Notes under the pieces: model-generated | Seen by the model: only the letters and a program-made list of their open reading frames with translations | What the model was told of the DNA's origin: nothing | Databases searched by the model: none | NCBI GenBank assembly: GCA_964609385.1 | Contig: CAZSSM010000011.1 | Coordinates: 1 to 64,000 of the forward strand | From: CAZSSM01 sp964609385 | GTDB taxonomy: Bacteria; Planctomycetota; Planctomycetia; Isosphaerales; Isosphaeraceae | Direction: 5' to 3' | DNA length: 64,000 nt | Position numbers and translations under genes: made by a program | Shown: piece by piece, positions 1 to 8,183 of the stretch | Layout: each line of letters opens with the position of its first letter | Numbering within the stretch: the first letter of the stretch is position 1

Positions 1-1
1 G

Positions 2-1087
2 TGTGGCGGTTGGTTGGGTGGCGGTGGCCTCGTGGGCGGTGGCGGTGGGTGCGGCGGTGGTGGCTTCGGTGGCGGTGGCGGTTTTCGTTCAATCCCACCA
101 TCCAGTTCGCCAATGGCAACTGTTGAACCCGGTCAGACCCGTGCTTTGCGAACCCGACTGGTCAGTCTCAATACCCCGTCGCGATCGGGCGCTCCGCGCA
201 CTGCTGTCAAGGGCGAAGTGCTTCGACTAAGCACGATCGATCGAATGGCCGAAAACCAAGACGTCCGCTCGGCTCTGAAAATGCTCGCCTCCAAGAAAGC
301 GTCGCAGACCGTCTCTCAGCTTGTCCTCTGGCACCTGGCGGCCAAGCTCGATTGGGAGACGATCGCTCAGTTATCCTCTCGTTGGGCATCGCCGCAGCAA
401 CTGACCATGGCTCGCGAGTTCGTCCGGGATCTTCAGTCGGCCCCTCTTGGAGCCAAACCAGATCCTTTGAGCGATTCGGGGGTGCTCTACCTAGATATTC
501 GGGCTCGTGAGTCGTCCTACAACGAATCAGTTCAGGCGTTACGCGGCTTGGCTGAGCGGGCCACCTTCCTCGGTCTTCGTGCTGAGCCGAACCTCGCCCC
601 GTCACGCCCAGATCGTCCAGCAATCGCTTGTGAGGTCGAACTCACCGGCGTTGATGATGAGTCTCAGGCTGAAGTTCGGGTCTATGTTTCCGACGAGCGA
701 GCCGAGGCCTGGAAGCCAATGGGTCGGTTCACCCTGCCCATGATCGATGAGTCGACCGGTGAACTCCGGGAGATGCCGGATCTGGCCGACTCCATGGCTG
801 AAGGGCTTCTCTCACGATTGGTTCGCGCGAAGCTCTCCAAGGGTCGCAAGGTTAAGGGCAAGATGCGATACGTCTTGACAGTGGCTAATGCCTCGCCGCT
901 GATGCTGGACAGCCTGGCGTTGACGGGTACCACCGATGAGGTCCGCAACGAAGATCCGGCCGTACTCGTCGCATTGGGCCTGGAACCACGGAGCACGATG
1001 AAGATGGGTGCCTCGGCCGAAAGCGTTGAGCGTCTAGCCTTGACCAAAGGCCTCCGTATTTTGGCCGCTGATCTGAGTGGCCTTTGA
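2..1087 (+). CDS. Uncharacterised protein with glycine-rich N-terminal stretch (5' end outside window)
   Basis: The reading frame is open from the first bases of the window, so the true start lies upstream. The first 30 codons encode an almost pure Gly run broken by Trp, Leu, Val, Cys and Phe, built from GGT/GGC codons. A normal mixed-composition region follows. From about residue 75 there is a helical part with a putative helix-turn-helix-like stretch (LDWETIAQLSSRWASPQQL). The C-terminal half is beta-rich and ends in a segment on mean values (ALGLEPRSTMKMG). I do not recognise the family. The Gly-rich segment could be a flexible linker or a secreted low-complexity region belonging to a larger protein. 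It is followed by a strong hairpin at 1205-1240. Coding status is well supported by length; function is unknown. Confidence 0.7.
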   Translation, partial: CGGWLGGGGLVGGGGGCGGGGFGGGGGFRSIPPSSSPMATVEPGQTRALRTRLVSLNTPSRSGAPRTAVKGEVLRLSTIDRMAENQDVRSALKMLASKKASQTVSQLVLWHLAAKLDWETIAQLSSRWASPQQLTMAREFVRDLQSAPLGAKPDPLSDSGVLYLDIRARESSYNESVQALRGLAERATFLGLRAEPNLAPSRPDRPAIACEVELTGVDDESQAEVRVYVSDERAEAWKPMGRFTLPMIDESTGELREMPDLADSMAEGLLSRLVRAKLSKGRKVKGKMRYVLTVANASPLMLDSLALTGTTDEVRNEDPAVLVALGLEPRSTMKMGASAESVERLALTKGLRILAADLSGL

Positions 1088-1204
1088 TTTGAACCTCCTT
1101 TTAGATTTAGATCGATCGATTCTCGCGATGTTTTTCTCCGTTCTTGAGCTGTTCGACACTCTAAGTGAGATTTAAGCTCGCGGGTTATCTTTCACGATCG
1201 ACAG

Positions 1205-1240
1205 AAACGCCAATCGGTGCCATTGCTCCGATTGGCGTTT
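1205..1240 (+). terminator. Perfect 13-bp hairpin, probable bidirectional terminator
   Basis: Positions 1205-1217 and 1228-1240 are perfect inverted repeats (AAACGCCAATCGG / CCGATTGGCGTTT) with a 10-nt loop. The stem has A-rich and T-rich outer ends, so it can end transcripts from either side. It lies between the convergent ends of the gene stopping at 1087 and trmL stopping at 1334. Confidence 0.8.
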
Positions 1241-1333
1241 CACGTTATTTCCCTCAGACTATTTTTATCACCAAAGAATAGATGTTATCGACGATTAAGT
1301 TTGGGTTTTCGTAGTATCTGTTTACCATGTAGG

Positions 1334-1828
1334 TTATGGGAATTGGCGAAATGCCTCGTAGCTTGCGATCGCCACGGCACATGAGAGGTTGAGGCTCCGA
1401 GCCTCAGATCGCATTGGGATTCGGAGGGTGCGTTGGAAGTCCTGTTCCAAAAGCGATCTCGGCAAGCCACGAGTTTCAGAGCCAAAGACGAGAGCGTCTC
1501 CAGGTCGGAACAGAGCCTGGGTGTAACAGGTTTGTCCCTTTGTTGAAAAGAACCAAAATCGTGCCGGGTCGATGTGTTTCGTGATTGTGTCGAAGTCGTT
1601 GACGACGGTCCACTCGAGATGGTCCCAGTAATCAAGACCGGCGCGTCGACGTGACCGATCGCCGATCCGAAATCCAAGCGGGCGAACGAGCCAGAGCGCG
1701 GCTCCAAGCGCGACGCAAGTCCGTCCGATCGCACCGGTATTGGCAGCGATCTCCGGATGAACCAAGACGATATGCATCGAGCCCTTCAATGGAGCTTGGT
1801 ATGGGCCGAGGTTTGGCGAATCGCTCAC
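1334..1828 (-). CDS. trmL: tRNA (cytidine/uridine-34 2'-O)-methyltransferase, SPOUT family
   Basis: TrmL methylates the ribose of the wobble nucleotide in tRNA-Leu isoacceptors using S-adenosylmethionine. The 164-residue protein shows the single-domain SPOUT pattern. The N-terminal motif HPEIAANTGAIGRTC lies at about 24-38, FGSETRGLP at 115-123, and the C-terminal trefoil-knot segment IPMRSEARSLNLS at 137-149. The length matches the family (about 155). The first ATG overlaps the stop of the upstream response regulator by four bases (ATGA), which argues for translational coupling. An internal Met at residue 18 (MHIVLVHPE) matches the usual family N-terminus and is the alternative start. Transcription would end at the 1205-1240 hairpin. 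The family call is firm; the exact tRNA target is inferred. Confidence 0.9.
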   Translation of the reverse strand: MSDSPNLGPYQAPLKGSMHIVLVHPEIAANTGAIGRTCVALGAALWLVRPLGFRIGDRSRRRAGLDYWDHLEWTVVNDFDTITKHIDPARFWFFSTKGQTCYTQALFRPGDALVFGSETRGLPRSLLEQDFQRTLRIPMRSEARSLNLSCAVAIASYEAFRQFP

Positions 1829-2439
1829 GTCTGATCGGCCGGATCGGCCTCGAAGCTCGCCAACAGGGCATGCGCTTCGATGATTGACTCGGCCAAGATC
1901 GCCATCTTGACCTTCCGGCGTTGGCTAGCTTGTTGAATTTGACGGTACGCCTCATCTTCGCTGATATGATTGTACTTGGTGAGGATTCCTTTAGCGCGTT
2001 CGATCTTCTTGCGGTCTTCAAGCAATCGCAACGAATCTTGAAGCTGGCGTTCACGTTCTTGAAGCTGACGTTCGCGTTCTAAGGTGACTGAGATGATCGC
2101 GTGAAGCGATTCGCTGGTAATCGGTTTGATGATGTAATTCGCCACGCCAATCTGGACGGCCTGTTCGATCATCGCGTCCTTGCCATAAGCGGTGAGAATG
2201 ATGACCGGAATCTTTAGGTTATGTACGATGTCTTGGGAGGCTGAGAGTCCGTCCAGACCTGGCAGCTCAATGTCCATGAGCACGAGATCGGGCTCATGGA
2301 GTCGACAGGCTTCAACAGCCTCCAGCCCGTCATGCACCACGGCAGCAACATCGTAGCCGAGATGGCGGAGCTGGCCTTGGAGACTGCGGGTCAACTCATG
2401 ATCGTCATCGACTACCAACACGCGCGTTGTTGCCGACAT
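1825..2439 (-). CDS. ANTAR-domain response regulator (RNA-binding antiterminator type)
   Basis: This 204-residue protein has a receiver domain at about 5-120. It carries the acidic pair D11-D12, phospho-acceptor D56 (VLMDIELPG), T83 and K105. An ANTAR domain at about 140-192 (RKKIERAKGILTKYNHISEDEAYRQIQ) follows. ANTAR proteins bind paired hairpins in leader RNAs and prevent termination when activated by phosphorylation. The linker carries an ERERQLQ repeat, likely a coiled coil. The ATG at 2439 is chosen because GGGGAA lies at proper spacing; the frame extends further upstream but with composition unlike protein. It overlaps trmL by 4 bp. No histidine kinase is adjacent. The layout matches AmiR/NasR-type ANTAR regulators; the target is unknown. 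Confidence 0.93.
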   Translation of the reverse strand: MSATTRVLVVDDDHELTRSLQGQLRHLGYDVAAVVHDGLEAVEACRLHEPDLVLMDIELPGLDGLSASQDIVHNLKIPVIILTAYGKDAMIEQAVQIGVANYIIKPITSESLHAIISVTLERERQLQERERQLQDSLRLLEDRKKIERAKGILTKYNHISEDEAYRQIQQASQRRKVKMAILAESIIEAHALLASFEADPADQT

Positions 2440-2946
2440 GTCGTTTCCCCAACTCAGGTCACGCGACGGACCTTGTCCGGTCTCATCGCCCCAGTCTGTT
2501 GCGACAACGCAACAACGTCCCGATTCCGGGGATGTTGAGGTTCGTCTGCTCCATTGCGACTTACCCGAGACTGGGTTGCCGGTTTCGATTCGGCCATTAT
2601 GGTGCATCGAGCGACCATCTTGTAGCCGACTTCTCAGGGGTTTTACGAGCGTCGACCGATTTCGTGTCGACCAACAGCCTGTGTCCCGAGCATGCCCTCG
2701 ATTTCGAGGAGTGGTTCGGGCCCATCAAGGGGTGCGGGCTTGACTCGTTGATCTCAAGCTTGCCGATCTGGGCGTCCACATCGTTCGGTGAGACCTGCGG
2801 ACGTGCGAAAAACCTGGCTAGATCCCGGTTTTCGGTCGAGACGAGATCGTTGGTCGCTTACCTTAAGGGCGTCACCAAAGATCCACTTCTCGCACAACTC
2901 ATTTCCACCAACGCCCAATTTCGGGCCTCTCCGGGAAATGGCTGTC

Positions 2947-4743
2947 ATGCCCGATTCAAACGCCACGCCTACTCCCACCGTCGCTCCTGAGACGAGCCTT
3001 GTCCGTTTGGGGCTGCTCCGAGAGGACCAACTCCAAGCAGCTCTTGCCCACAGCGAGCAGCACGGGTGCCCGCTTGTTCAAGCGATTTTCCAACGCGGGG
3101 ATATCGCTACCGATCGTCTTCAAGCTTTGGCCTTTGATCACCTCTTGAGGCTCGTCGAGAGCGCGTCGGACGCACAAGAGACTACTTCATCCGATGAGTC
3201 TGAGCCACCGCAAGGCAGTGATGCCGATGACACCGCAGAATTGCCGGTATACCCAGGCCGTTTGACGAAAGAGGATCGACTCAGCCAATATCTTGTGGCT
3301 CATCAATTACTCACTGAAGGGCAGCTCTCCTCGGTCCAACACTACATGAAGGACCACAACACCGGGCTCCGCCAAGCGATCCTTGAGATCGGGATCATTT
3401 CCCGTGAACGACTGGAGGACTTGGCTCGAGAACAATTGGAGTGGCTGATCCAGCAGCCGATCACTAACGGTGGCGGAACCATACCGCTGGTCGAGCCCCC
3501 CTCATCAATCCTGCCCAACCACGAACAGCGTGAACGTGACATCCGGCTCGAACTGAATCAGATCAGCAAGTCGGCCACATTCTCCGACCTGTTCCAAGAG
3601 ATGGTGGAGCGGGCATTCGATACCCGGACGACCGATATCCACATTGATCCCCAGTCCGAATTCTATCGCGTCCGATTTCGGATCGACGGTTACTTGCACG
3701 ACGTCTTGCGACTCGAACGCGAGTCTGGACATGCCTTGACCAGTCGAATCAAAGTGGCGGGAAACCTGAACATTGTCGAACGCAGGTTGCCGCAGGATGG
3801 ACAGATTCAGGTCCGCCACGCCGATGAGGACCGTACGCTCCGCCTCGCGTCGTTACCGACGGTCTACGGCGAGAAGGTGGTGCTCCGGATTAACGAGACC
3901 CTCTCGGTCTCTCGTGACTTTGCGCGACTTGGCCTTACGGAGGCCCAACAGCTCCAGCTCGATGCGCTCGTGTCCAAGCCCTATGGTGCTGTGCTTGTGG
4001 CCGGACCAGTCGGTTCAGGCAAGACCACCACACTCTACAGTTGTTTGAGCAAGGTCAACGTACCCGGTCGGAACCTAATGACGATCGAAGACCCGATCGA
4101 GTATCGCCTGCCGGGCAGCAATCAAGTCCAGATCGATCCACGTGCCGGATTGACTTTTGGATCGGGACTGCGAGCGATCCTCCGACAAGACCCCAACGTC
4201 TTGATGATCGGCGAAATCCGCGACGATGAGACCGCTCAGATCGGCATCCGCGCGGCACTGACGGGCGTACTGGTCTTCAGCACGATTCACGCGGGCGATG
4301 CGGCCAGCACGGTCTCGGCCCTCTATAATTTCGGAATCCCCGGCTACACCCTTGCCTCTGGCCTGATTGGCGTTGTTTCCCAGCGACTAGTCCGGCGGAT
4401 CTGTCCTTACTGCAGTGTCACCCAGCCTCTCAGTGAAACCGACATTCAGGGGCTCAAAACGCTGGGTCTCCAAAGCCTTGACTCGAGCCTCTCGGAAATC
4501 ACCCTTTATCGCGGTCGCGGGTGTGAGGCCTGCTTTGAAACCGGCTACCTCGGTCGGGTCGGGATCTTTGAGATCTTCGAGATCACCGACACAATTCGCG
4601 AACTAGTCCTGGCCCAGACGACCAAGGATGTGCTTCGGCAGGTGGCGATCGACGAGGGAATGATTCCGCTCCGTCGCGTCGCCTTGGACCGGGTCCTCGA
4701 CGGCTCGACGACACTCGACGAGATCTTTCGCGCGATCAACTGA
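2947..4743 (+). CDS. GspE/PilB-type secretion or pilus assembly ATPase
   Basis: This hexameric cytoplasmic ATPase would power type II secretion or type IV pilus extension. In a 598-residue reading, two related N-terminal domains of the GspE-N/MshEN sort occur at about 15-72 and 105-170, separated by an acidic linker. The catalytic core follows with Walker A GPVGSGKTT (353-361), an Asp box (EDPIEYRLPG), a Walker-B-like segment (LMIGEIRDDETA, 419-430) and a His box (STIHAGDA). The four-Cys zinc site C486/C489 and C526/C529 is typical of GspE/PilB rather than the retraction ATPase PilT. The start at 2947 has GGGAA nine bases upstream; an ATG at 2938 and a longer frame from 2788 are alternatives. 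No other secretion or pilus genes lie in this window. Confidence 0.92.
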   Translation: MPDSNATPTPTVAPETSLVRLGLLREDQLQAALAHSEQHGCPLVQAIFQRGDIATDRLQALAFDHLLRLVESASDAQETTSSDESEPPQGSDADDTAELPVYPGRLTKEDRLSQYLVAHQLLTEGQLSSVQHYMKDHNTGLRQAILEIGIISRERLEDLAREQLEWLIQQPITNGGGTIPLVEPPSSILPNHEQRERDIRLELNQISKSATFSDLFQEMVERAFDTRTTDIHIDPQSEFYRVRFRIDGYLHDVLRLERESGHALTSRIKVAGNLNIVERRLPQDGQIQVRHADEDRTLRLASLPTVYGEKVVLRINETLSVSRDFARLGLTEAQQLQLDALVSKPYGAVLVAGPVGSGKTTTLYSCLSKVNVPGRNLMTIEDPIEYRLPGSNQVQIDPRAGLTFGSGLRAILRQDPNVLMIGEIRDDETAQIGIRAALTGVLVFSTIHAGDAASTVSALYNFGIPGYTLASGLIGVVSQRLVRRICPYCSVTQPLSETDIQGLKTLGLQSLDSSLSEITLYRGRGCEACFETGYLGRVGIFEIFEITDTIRELVLAQTTKDVLRQVAIDEGMIPLRRVALDRVLDGSTTLDEIFRAIN

Positions 4744-4784
4744 TCCGATTAAGCCTGGAAAGGCCGGAACACCTGTCCCTCGTC

Positions 4785-5969
4785 TCAACTCTTTATCGCC
4801 ACGGGGTCGGCTCGTTCGGCCTGATTTGAGGATGGATCGGTTCCCGTGGCCGTACCATTCTCGCCCAAGGGAATTAATACAAACGGACGATCCATCGGGT
4901 TAGGCGCGAGAAGGGCCAGTTGGGAAAGGACTCGTGCTTGTCCTGCCATCCCCAGGATAAGGACGAAGCTGATCGAGGCAGTCAACAGCGCACGATACAC
5001 CCGATCCATGGTCGGGTTGATCCGGCTCGAGAAGGAAGCCAGGTTGATCCTCGGCCTATCCGGATCAGGCAAGCTGGCTGGCACGGAAAGACTAACCGGA
5101 TAACCGCGGCCGATTCCCTGGCCGTAGCACCAAAGAGCCCAATCGTGTGAGATCGGGACAATATCGCGCAGCGGCACGGAGTGCTCGTCGTAGGTGACGA
5201 GATTGAATCGGATCGCGACTCCATCCGGTTCCGGAAGCCGATTCCAAACAATGGCCGGGAGCCATGAAGTCGCCCAGAGCACCCCAACGACCAAGGTCTC
5301 GAGGCAAATCAACAGGAGCGGGATGCGAACTATTGCCCAGATCGCCCGAAAAGGGGATCGAGCAATGATGATCCAGGCCCGACGAAGCCCAAGCATCTGG
5401 TTGCCCCGACGCGCAACCAGGAGAAACAGGGCCAGTGGAGTGCCGATCCAGGCTACTAAACCGATGAGTCCAAAGATTACCCCCTCCCAAGGAATCGCCG
5501 ACTCCGAACTCGTGGGGGTCAGGCCACGGAGCAGGATCGGAAGCAGCCAGCCCACTGTAGCCAATCCGGTGGCCAACACGCGGATGCTCCATTCGCGATT
5601 GACGGTTCGAGCTCGTTGGACGTGGTCCGCATCGCTATCGGATCCGTCTAGGATCGGTGGAGGCATTTCACCACGGAGCACTCCGATGTAAAGCCAGGTC
5701 CCGACGGCCGCCAGAACCCCGGCCAGGCCCCAACCCCAGACTGGTAGGCAAAGAGCGATCGTCCAGACCAGCGTCATGAGGATCAGTCCGGCGATCAGTT
5801 CGGTACCGGGGCCTTCCAGGTCGAGCGCTGTCGTCGGCTCGCTTGTGCTCTTCATTCGAGGAATCCGTGTCATCTCATGGCATGACCAGCAGCGAATCAT
5901 GCCGCCGCTATCTTCCTGAGAGGCGCGAAGGGTGCGTTTGCAGTGGGTACATGGGAAATAGGTGAACAT
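4785..5969 (-). CDS. Zinc-ribbon multi-spanning membrane protein, unknown function
   Basis: A 394-residue protein begins with a probable zinc ribbon (C-T-H-C at about 7-10 and C-W-S-C at about 31-34). It continues with several hydrophobic segments: two near 50-85, two around 125-170, one at about 205-235 and one near 325-345. The stretch between the later segments looks extracytoplasmic and holds a conserved-looking domain (VAIRFNLVTYDEHSVPLRDIVPISHDWALWCYG). Such CxxC-headed membrane proteins are common in planctomycete genomes without assigned function. It converges with the upstream ATPase gene (42 bp between stops), so a shared role is not implied. I cannot assign a family. Confidence 0.75.
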   Translation of the reverse strand: MFTYFPCTHCKRTLRASQEDSGGMIRCWSCHEMTRIPRMKSTSEPTTALDLEGPGTELIAGLILMTLVWTIALCLPVWGWGLAGVLAAVGTWLYIGVLRGEMPPPILDGSDSDADHVQRARTVNREWSIRVLATGLATVGWLLPILLRGLTPTSSESAIPWEGVIFGLIGLVAWIGTPLALFLLVARRGNQMLGLRRAWIIIARSPFRAIWAIVRIPLLLICLETLVVGVLWATSWLPAIVWNRLPEPDGVAIRFNLVTYDEHSVPLRDIVPISHDWALWCYGQGIGRGYPVSLSVPASLPDPDRPRINLASFSSRINPTMDRVYRALLTASISFVLILGMAGQARVLSQLALLAPNPMDRPFVLIPLGENGTATGTDPSSNQAERADPVAIKS

Positions 5970-6262
5970 GAGAAGAGCCCATTGAGAGCACGGAGATTAA
6001 AGATCGAACGACGAGGCGATCTGGGAGCCCTTGAGTCCACATCCTCGCATCGATCTACTAACAACTCAAGCACCGATTGTCGATGAGTGCTCGCAGACCC
6101 TTGGAGTTTGAACGAACCCGATCATAATGGTGTCGAGTCCACAGAAAACTCCATGATGATCTAAAAACCACGTCGTTCCAGGACCCCGACGGATCAGTTG
6201 CAAAGGAACGGGATTGAACTCGAGTCAGCGTCGACTTGAGAACGCTTGTGAGTGTAAAGGAG

Positions 6263-6336
6263 GGTGGATGACGGGATTCGAACCCGCGATCTCCTGAACC
6301 ACAATCAGGCGCCTTAGCCGCTAGGCCACACCCACC
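6263..6336 (-). tRNA. tRNA-His (anticodon GTG)
   Basis: On the minus strand the sequence folds as a complete cloverleaf. The 7-bp acceptor stem is GTGGGTG/CATCCAC with one G.U pair. The D arm is GCC/GGC, the anticodon stem CCTGA/TCAGG encloses TTGTGGT, and the T arm is GCGGG-TTCGAAT-CCCGT. The anticodon is GTG (His). An extra G is encoded at position -1 (6336), opposite C73 (6263), the identity element of bacterial tRNA-His. CCA is not encoded after C73. Confidence 0.96.
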
Positions 6337-6884
6337 ATTATGATAGACAACGCGGTAATTATTAAAGTTCGCGGCTGACGCGGTCAAGCCGAGCTGTGCA
6401 GGATCCCATTCCCTCCGGTCTTCGCGGATCGGTCAATCTCGATGGCGAGTTGGAAGAATCGGAGCGTCGTGGCGATCCCTGGATCGTTCCGGATCGGGTA
6501 GGATGAGGATACATTCAGAAGGATCTATCCTTGGGACCGAGGCTGTCTTGACACCGATGGTGGCGCGGACTACCCCTTTAGATCTTTCCCATTGTTTTAC
6601 GAGACCACGCCTGCGTCGATGCGTCGCGGAATGATCCTAGGATCAGACGCGGCTCGTGTCGAGTCTCCCCTCTTGCGCCCTCTTGGATTCTTTGCGAGTC
6701 AAACGGAACAGATCGTCCCGGGTCTTCGAGGTCGGACCTCGCCGCATAGGACTGGTCTTGTCGACCGACGAGGCATCGAGTGATTCGCCTCGCCCTTCTC
6801 CAGTTCGATCGCGGCGGCTGTCGTTGCGATTGGCTATCTCTTCAACGAATCGGTTTTTCAGCCCTTGGACCGAGGACCACGCTC
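6337..6884. other. Gene-free stretch between tRNA-His and acidic protein gene
   Basis: I see no convincing gene here. The open frames on the plus strand have irregular composition and no family features. A perfect 12-bp palindrome GATCCTAGGATC lies at 6633-6644. The part directly upstream of 6885 probably holds the promoter of the acidic protein gene. Confidence 0.5.
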
Positions 6885-7241
6885 ATGTGGAACAACCCCG
6901 CCCATCCCCGCCTGTCGTCCGAAGCGTTGCTCAGGCCGCGCGGGGCCACCATCCAACATCGTCCCATCTCCTTTCTCATTCTTCGGGGACTAGAGGTCCG
7001 TCATCCCGAGGACGATGACCTGCTCGACGACGACCTCGTGGCCGAAGACGAAGAGGAGGATCTCGATGAAGATCTCGACGATGACTTCGATGACGACGAT
7101 GATGACTTCGGCGACGACGACTATGAAGACGACGATATCGAAGTGATTGATGACGAACTCGACGACGACTTCGATGACGAACTCGACGACGACTTCGATG
7201 ATGACCTTGACGACGAGGAGGAAGACGAGGAGGGCGACTGA
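6885..7241 (+). CDS. Extremely acidic Asp/Glu-repeat protein
   Basis: A 118-residue frame starts at ATG 6885, with GAGG about ten bases upstream; the frame is open further up to 6780. The first 40 residues are mixed and slightly basic (MWNNPAHPRLSSEALLRPRG). From about residue 42 to the end almost every residue is Asp or Glu, arranged in loose repeats such as DDELDDDFDDELDDDFDDD. The DNA is a string of GAC/GAT/GAA/GAG codons, so the opposite strand is also open and encodes an Arg/His-rich shadow. Acidic tails of this kind can bind cations or basic proteins, but nothing here shows which. It is probably a real gene because the frame is kept through a clearly biased codon pattern and stops cleanly. 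Function unknown. Confidence 0.55.
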   Translation: MWNNPAHPRLSSEALLRPRGATIQHRPISFLILRGLEVRHPEDDDLLDDDLVAEDEEEDLDEDLDDDFDDDDDDFGDDDYEDDDIEVIDDELDDDFDDELDDDFDDDLDDEEEDEEGD

Positions 7242-7689
7242 TCACCGTACGCTTAGCAGAGGCCTACCTCTGTTGCTCTAGGTTGCCGCAGCGCGTTTCC
7301 TGCCTTCACAGTCTAAGGGTGAATCAAAAAACGCAGTTGCCCTGAGTCGGACTCTCGCGGAATAATCTTGATACCCATCCTCTCGATGGCGTGGTCAACG
7401 CGACCCATGGTGATGATGGGTTTTCGAGGATCCGCGTCGTTCCCGATCGGCTTGCCAGCCCTGCGAACCCCGCCTGCTGGGCATCGCCGTGTTCCAGGTC
7501 CGTAACCCTTACCTTCCAATCCCATTCGACACGTTAGATCTGAAGCGTATCGCAGTGGGGTTCTTTGATCAGACAGCTCGTCTGATTGAAGTGATTTGCA
7601 GGTTCGGATCGAGTCGTTGTGCTTAGCTCCATCTCGTTTGTTTCGGTCGCGCATCGTGCTGCGAAGCCGTTCCAGGGAGTGATTCGACG
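7242..7689. other. Gene-free stretch upstream of TPR protein
   Basis: There is no convincing gene. A minus-strand frame at 7313-7726 ends in a protein-like segment (MGRVDHAIERMGIKIIPRESDS) but otherwise reads as random Arg-rich sequence and overlaps the TPR gene start. The stretch probably holds the promoter for the plus-strand genes that follow. Confidence 0.4.
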
Positions 7690-8124
7690 ATGGCCTCGGC
7701 CCACAATCGACACACCGACCCGCCACGCCAGGACGTCTTGGCTCGACCGACGCCCGCCTCTCTTCACGTTGCGCTCAATCAACGTGATTTCGAACTCGAG
7801 TTTCTCGCCGGTGTCCTGGAACGCAACCCTTACTATCTCGACGTCTTAACGGCTCATGCCCACAACCTGGCTGCACGCCGCCGTTATCACCATGCTTTGA
7901 CTTGTGATCGGCGGATCGTCAGGCTGCGGCCCGATTGGCCGATCGGCTGGTACAACCTCGCCTGTGATTATGCGATGTTAGGTCGGATCGATCAGGCGTT
8001 CCAGAGTCTCGGCGAGGCGTTGGAGCGAGGATACCGTCACCTCAACTACCTTCAACGAGATCCCGACCTCAAACCGCTCCACCAAGATCCCCGTTTCCGT
8101 CGGCTCGTCCTTCGCTACAGCTAA
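7690..8124 (+). CDS. Small TPR-repeat protein
   Basis: The 144-residue protein is helical and contains two recognisable TPR units. One covers about 48-81 (NPYYLDVLTAHAHNLAARRRYHHALTCDRRIVRLRPDW) and the next about 82-115 (PIGWYNLACDYAMLGRIDQAFQSLGEALERGY). It ends with the YLQRDPDLKPLHQDPRFRRL tail often seen in TPR proteins. There is no signal peptide, so it is likely a cytoplasmic adaptor. It lies 59 bp upstream of the nucleoside phosphorylase gene and on the same strand, so co-transcription is possible, but no functional link is visible. The partner is unknown. Confidence 0.8.
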   Translation: MASAHNRHTDPPRQDVLARPTPASLHVALNQRDFELEFLAGVLERNPYYLDVLTAHAHNLAARRRYHHALTCDRRIVRLRPDWPIGWYNLACDYAMLGRIDQAFQSLGEALERGYRHLNYLQRDPDLKPLHQDPRFRRLVLRYS

Positions 8125-8183
8125 TCATCGGATTCGGTCCGGCCCCCGCCTCCTCCCCATCATCGACTAGAGGAGGGCTGCCT

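Noticed and set aside
6633..6644. Perfect palindrome GATCCTAGGATC
   Set aside because: A single short palindrome is expected by chance and no related copy was seen.
6976..7245. Minus-strand Arg/His-rich frame of 89 codons
   Set aside because: It is the antisense shadow of the Asp/Glu-codon run; its stop-free nature follows from GAC/GAT repeats.
7313..7726. Minus-strand frame of 137 codons upstream of the TPR gene
   Set aside because: Apart from the last 30 residues the sequence is Arg/Pro/Asp-rich without any family feature, and it overlaps the start of the better supported TPR gene.
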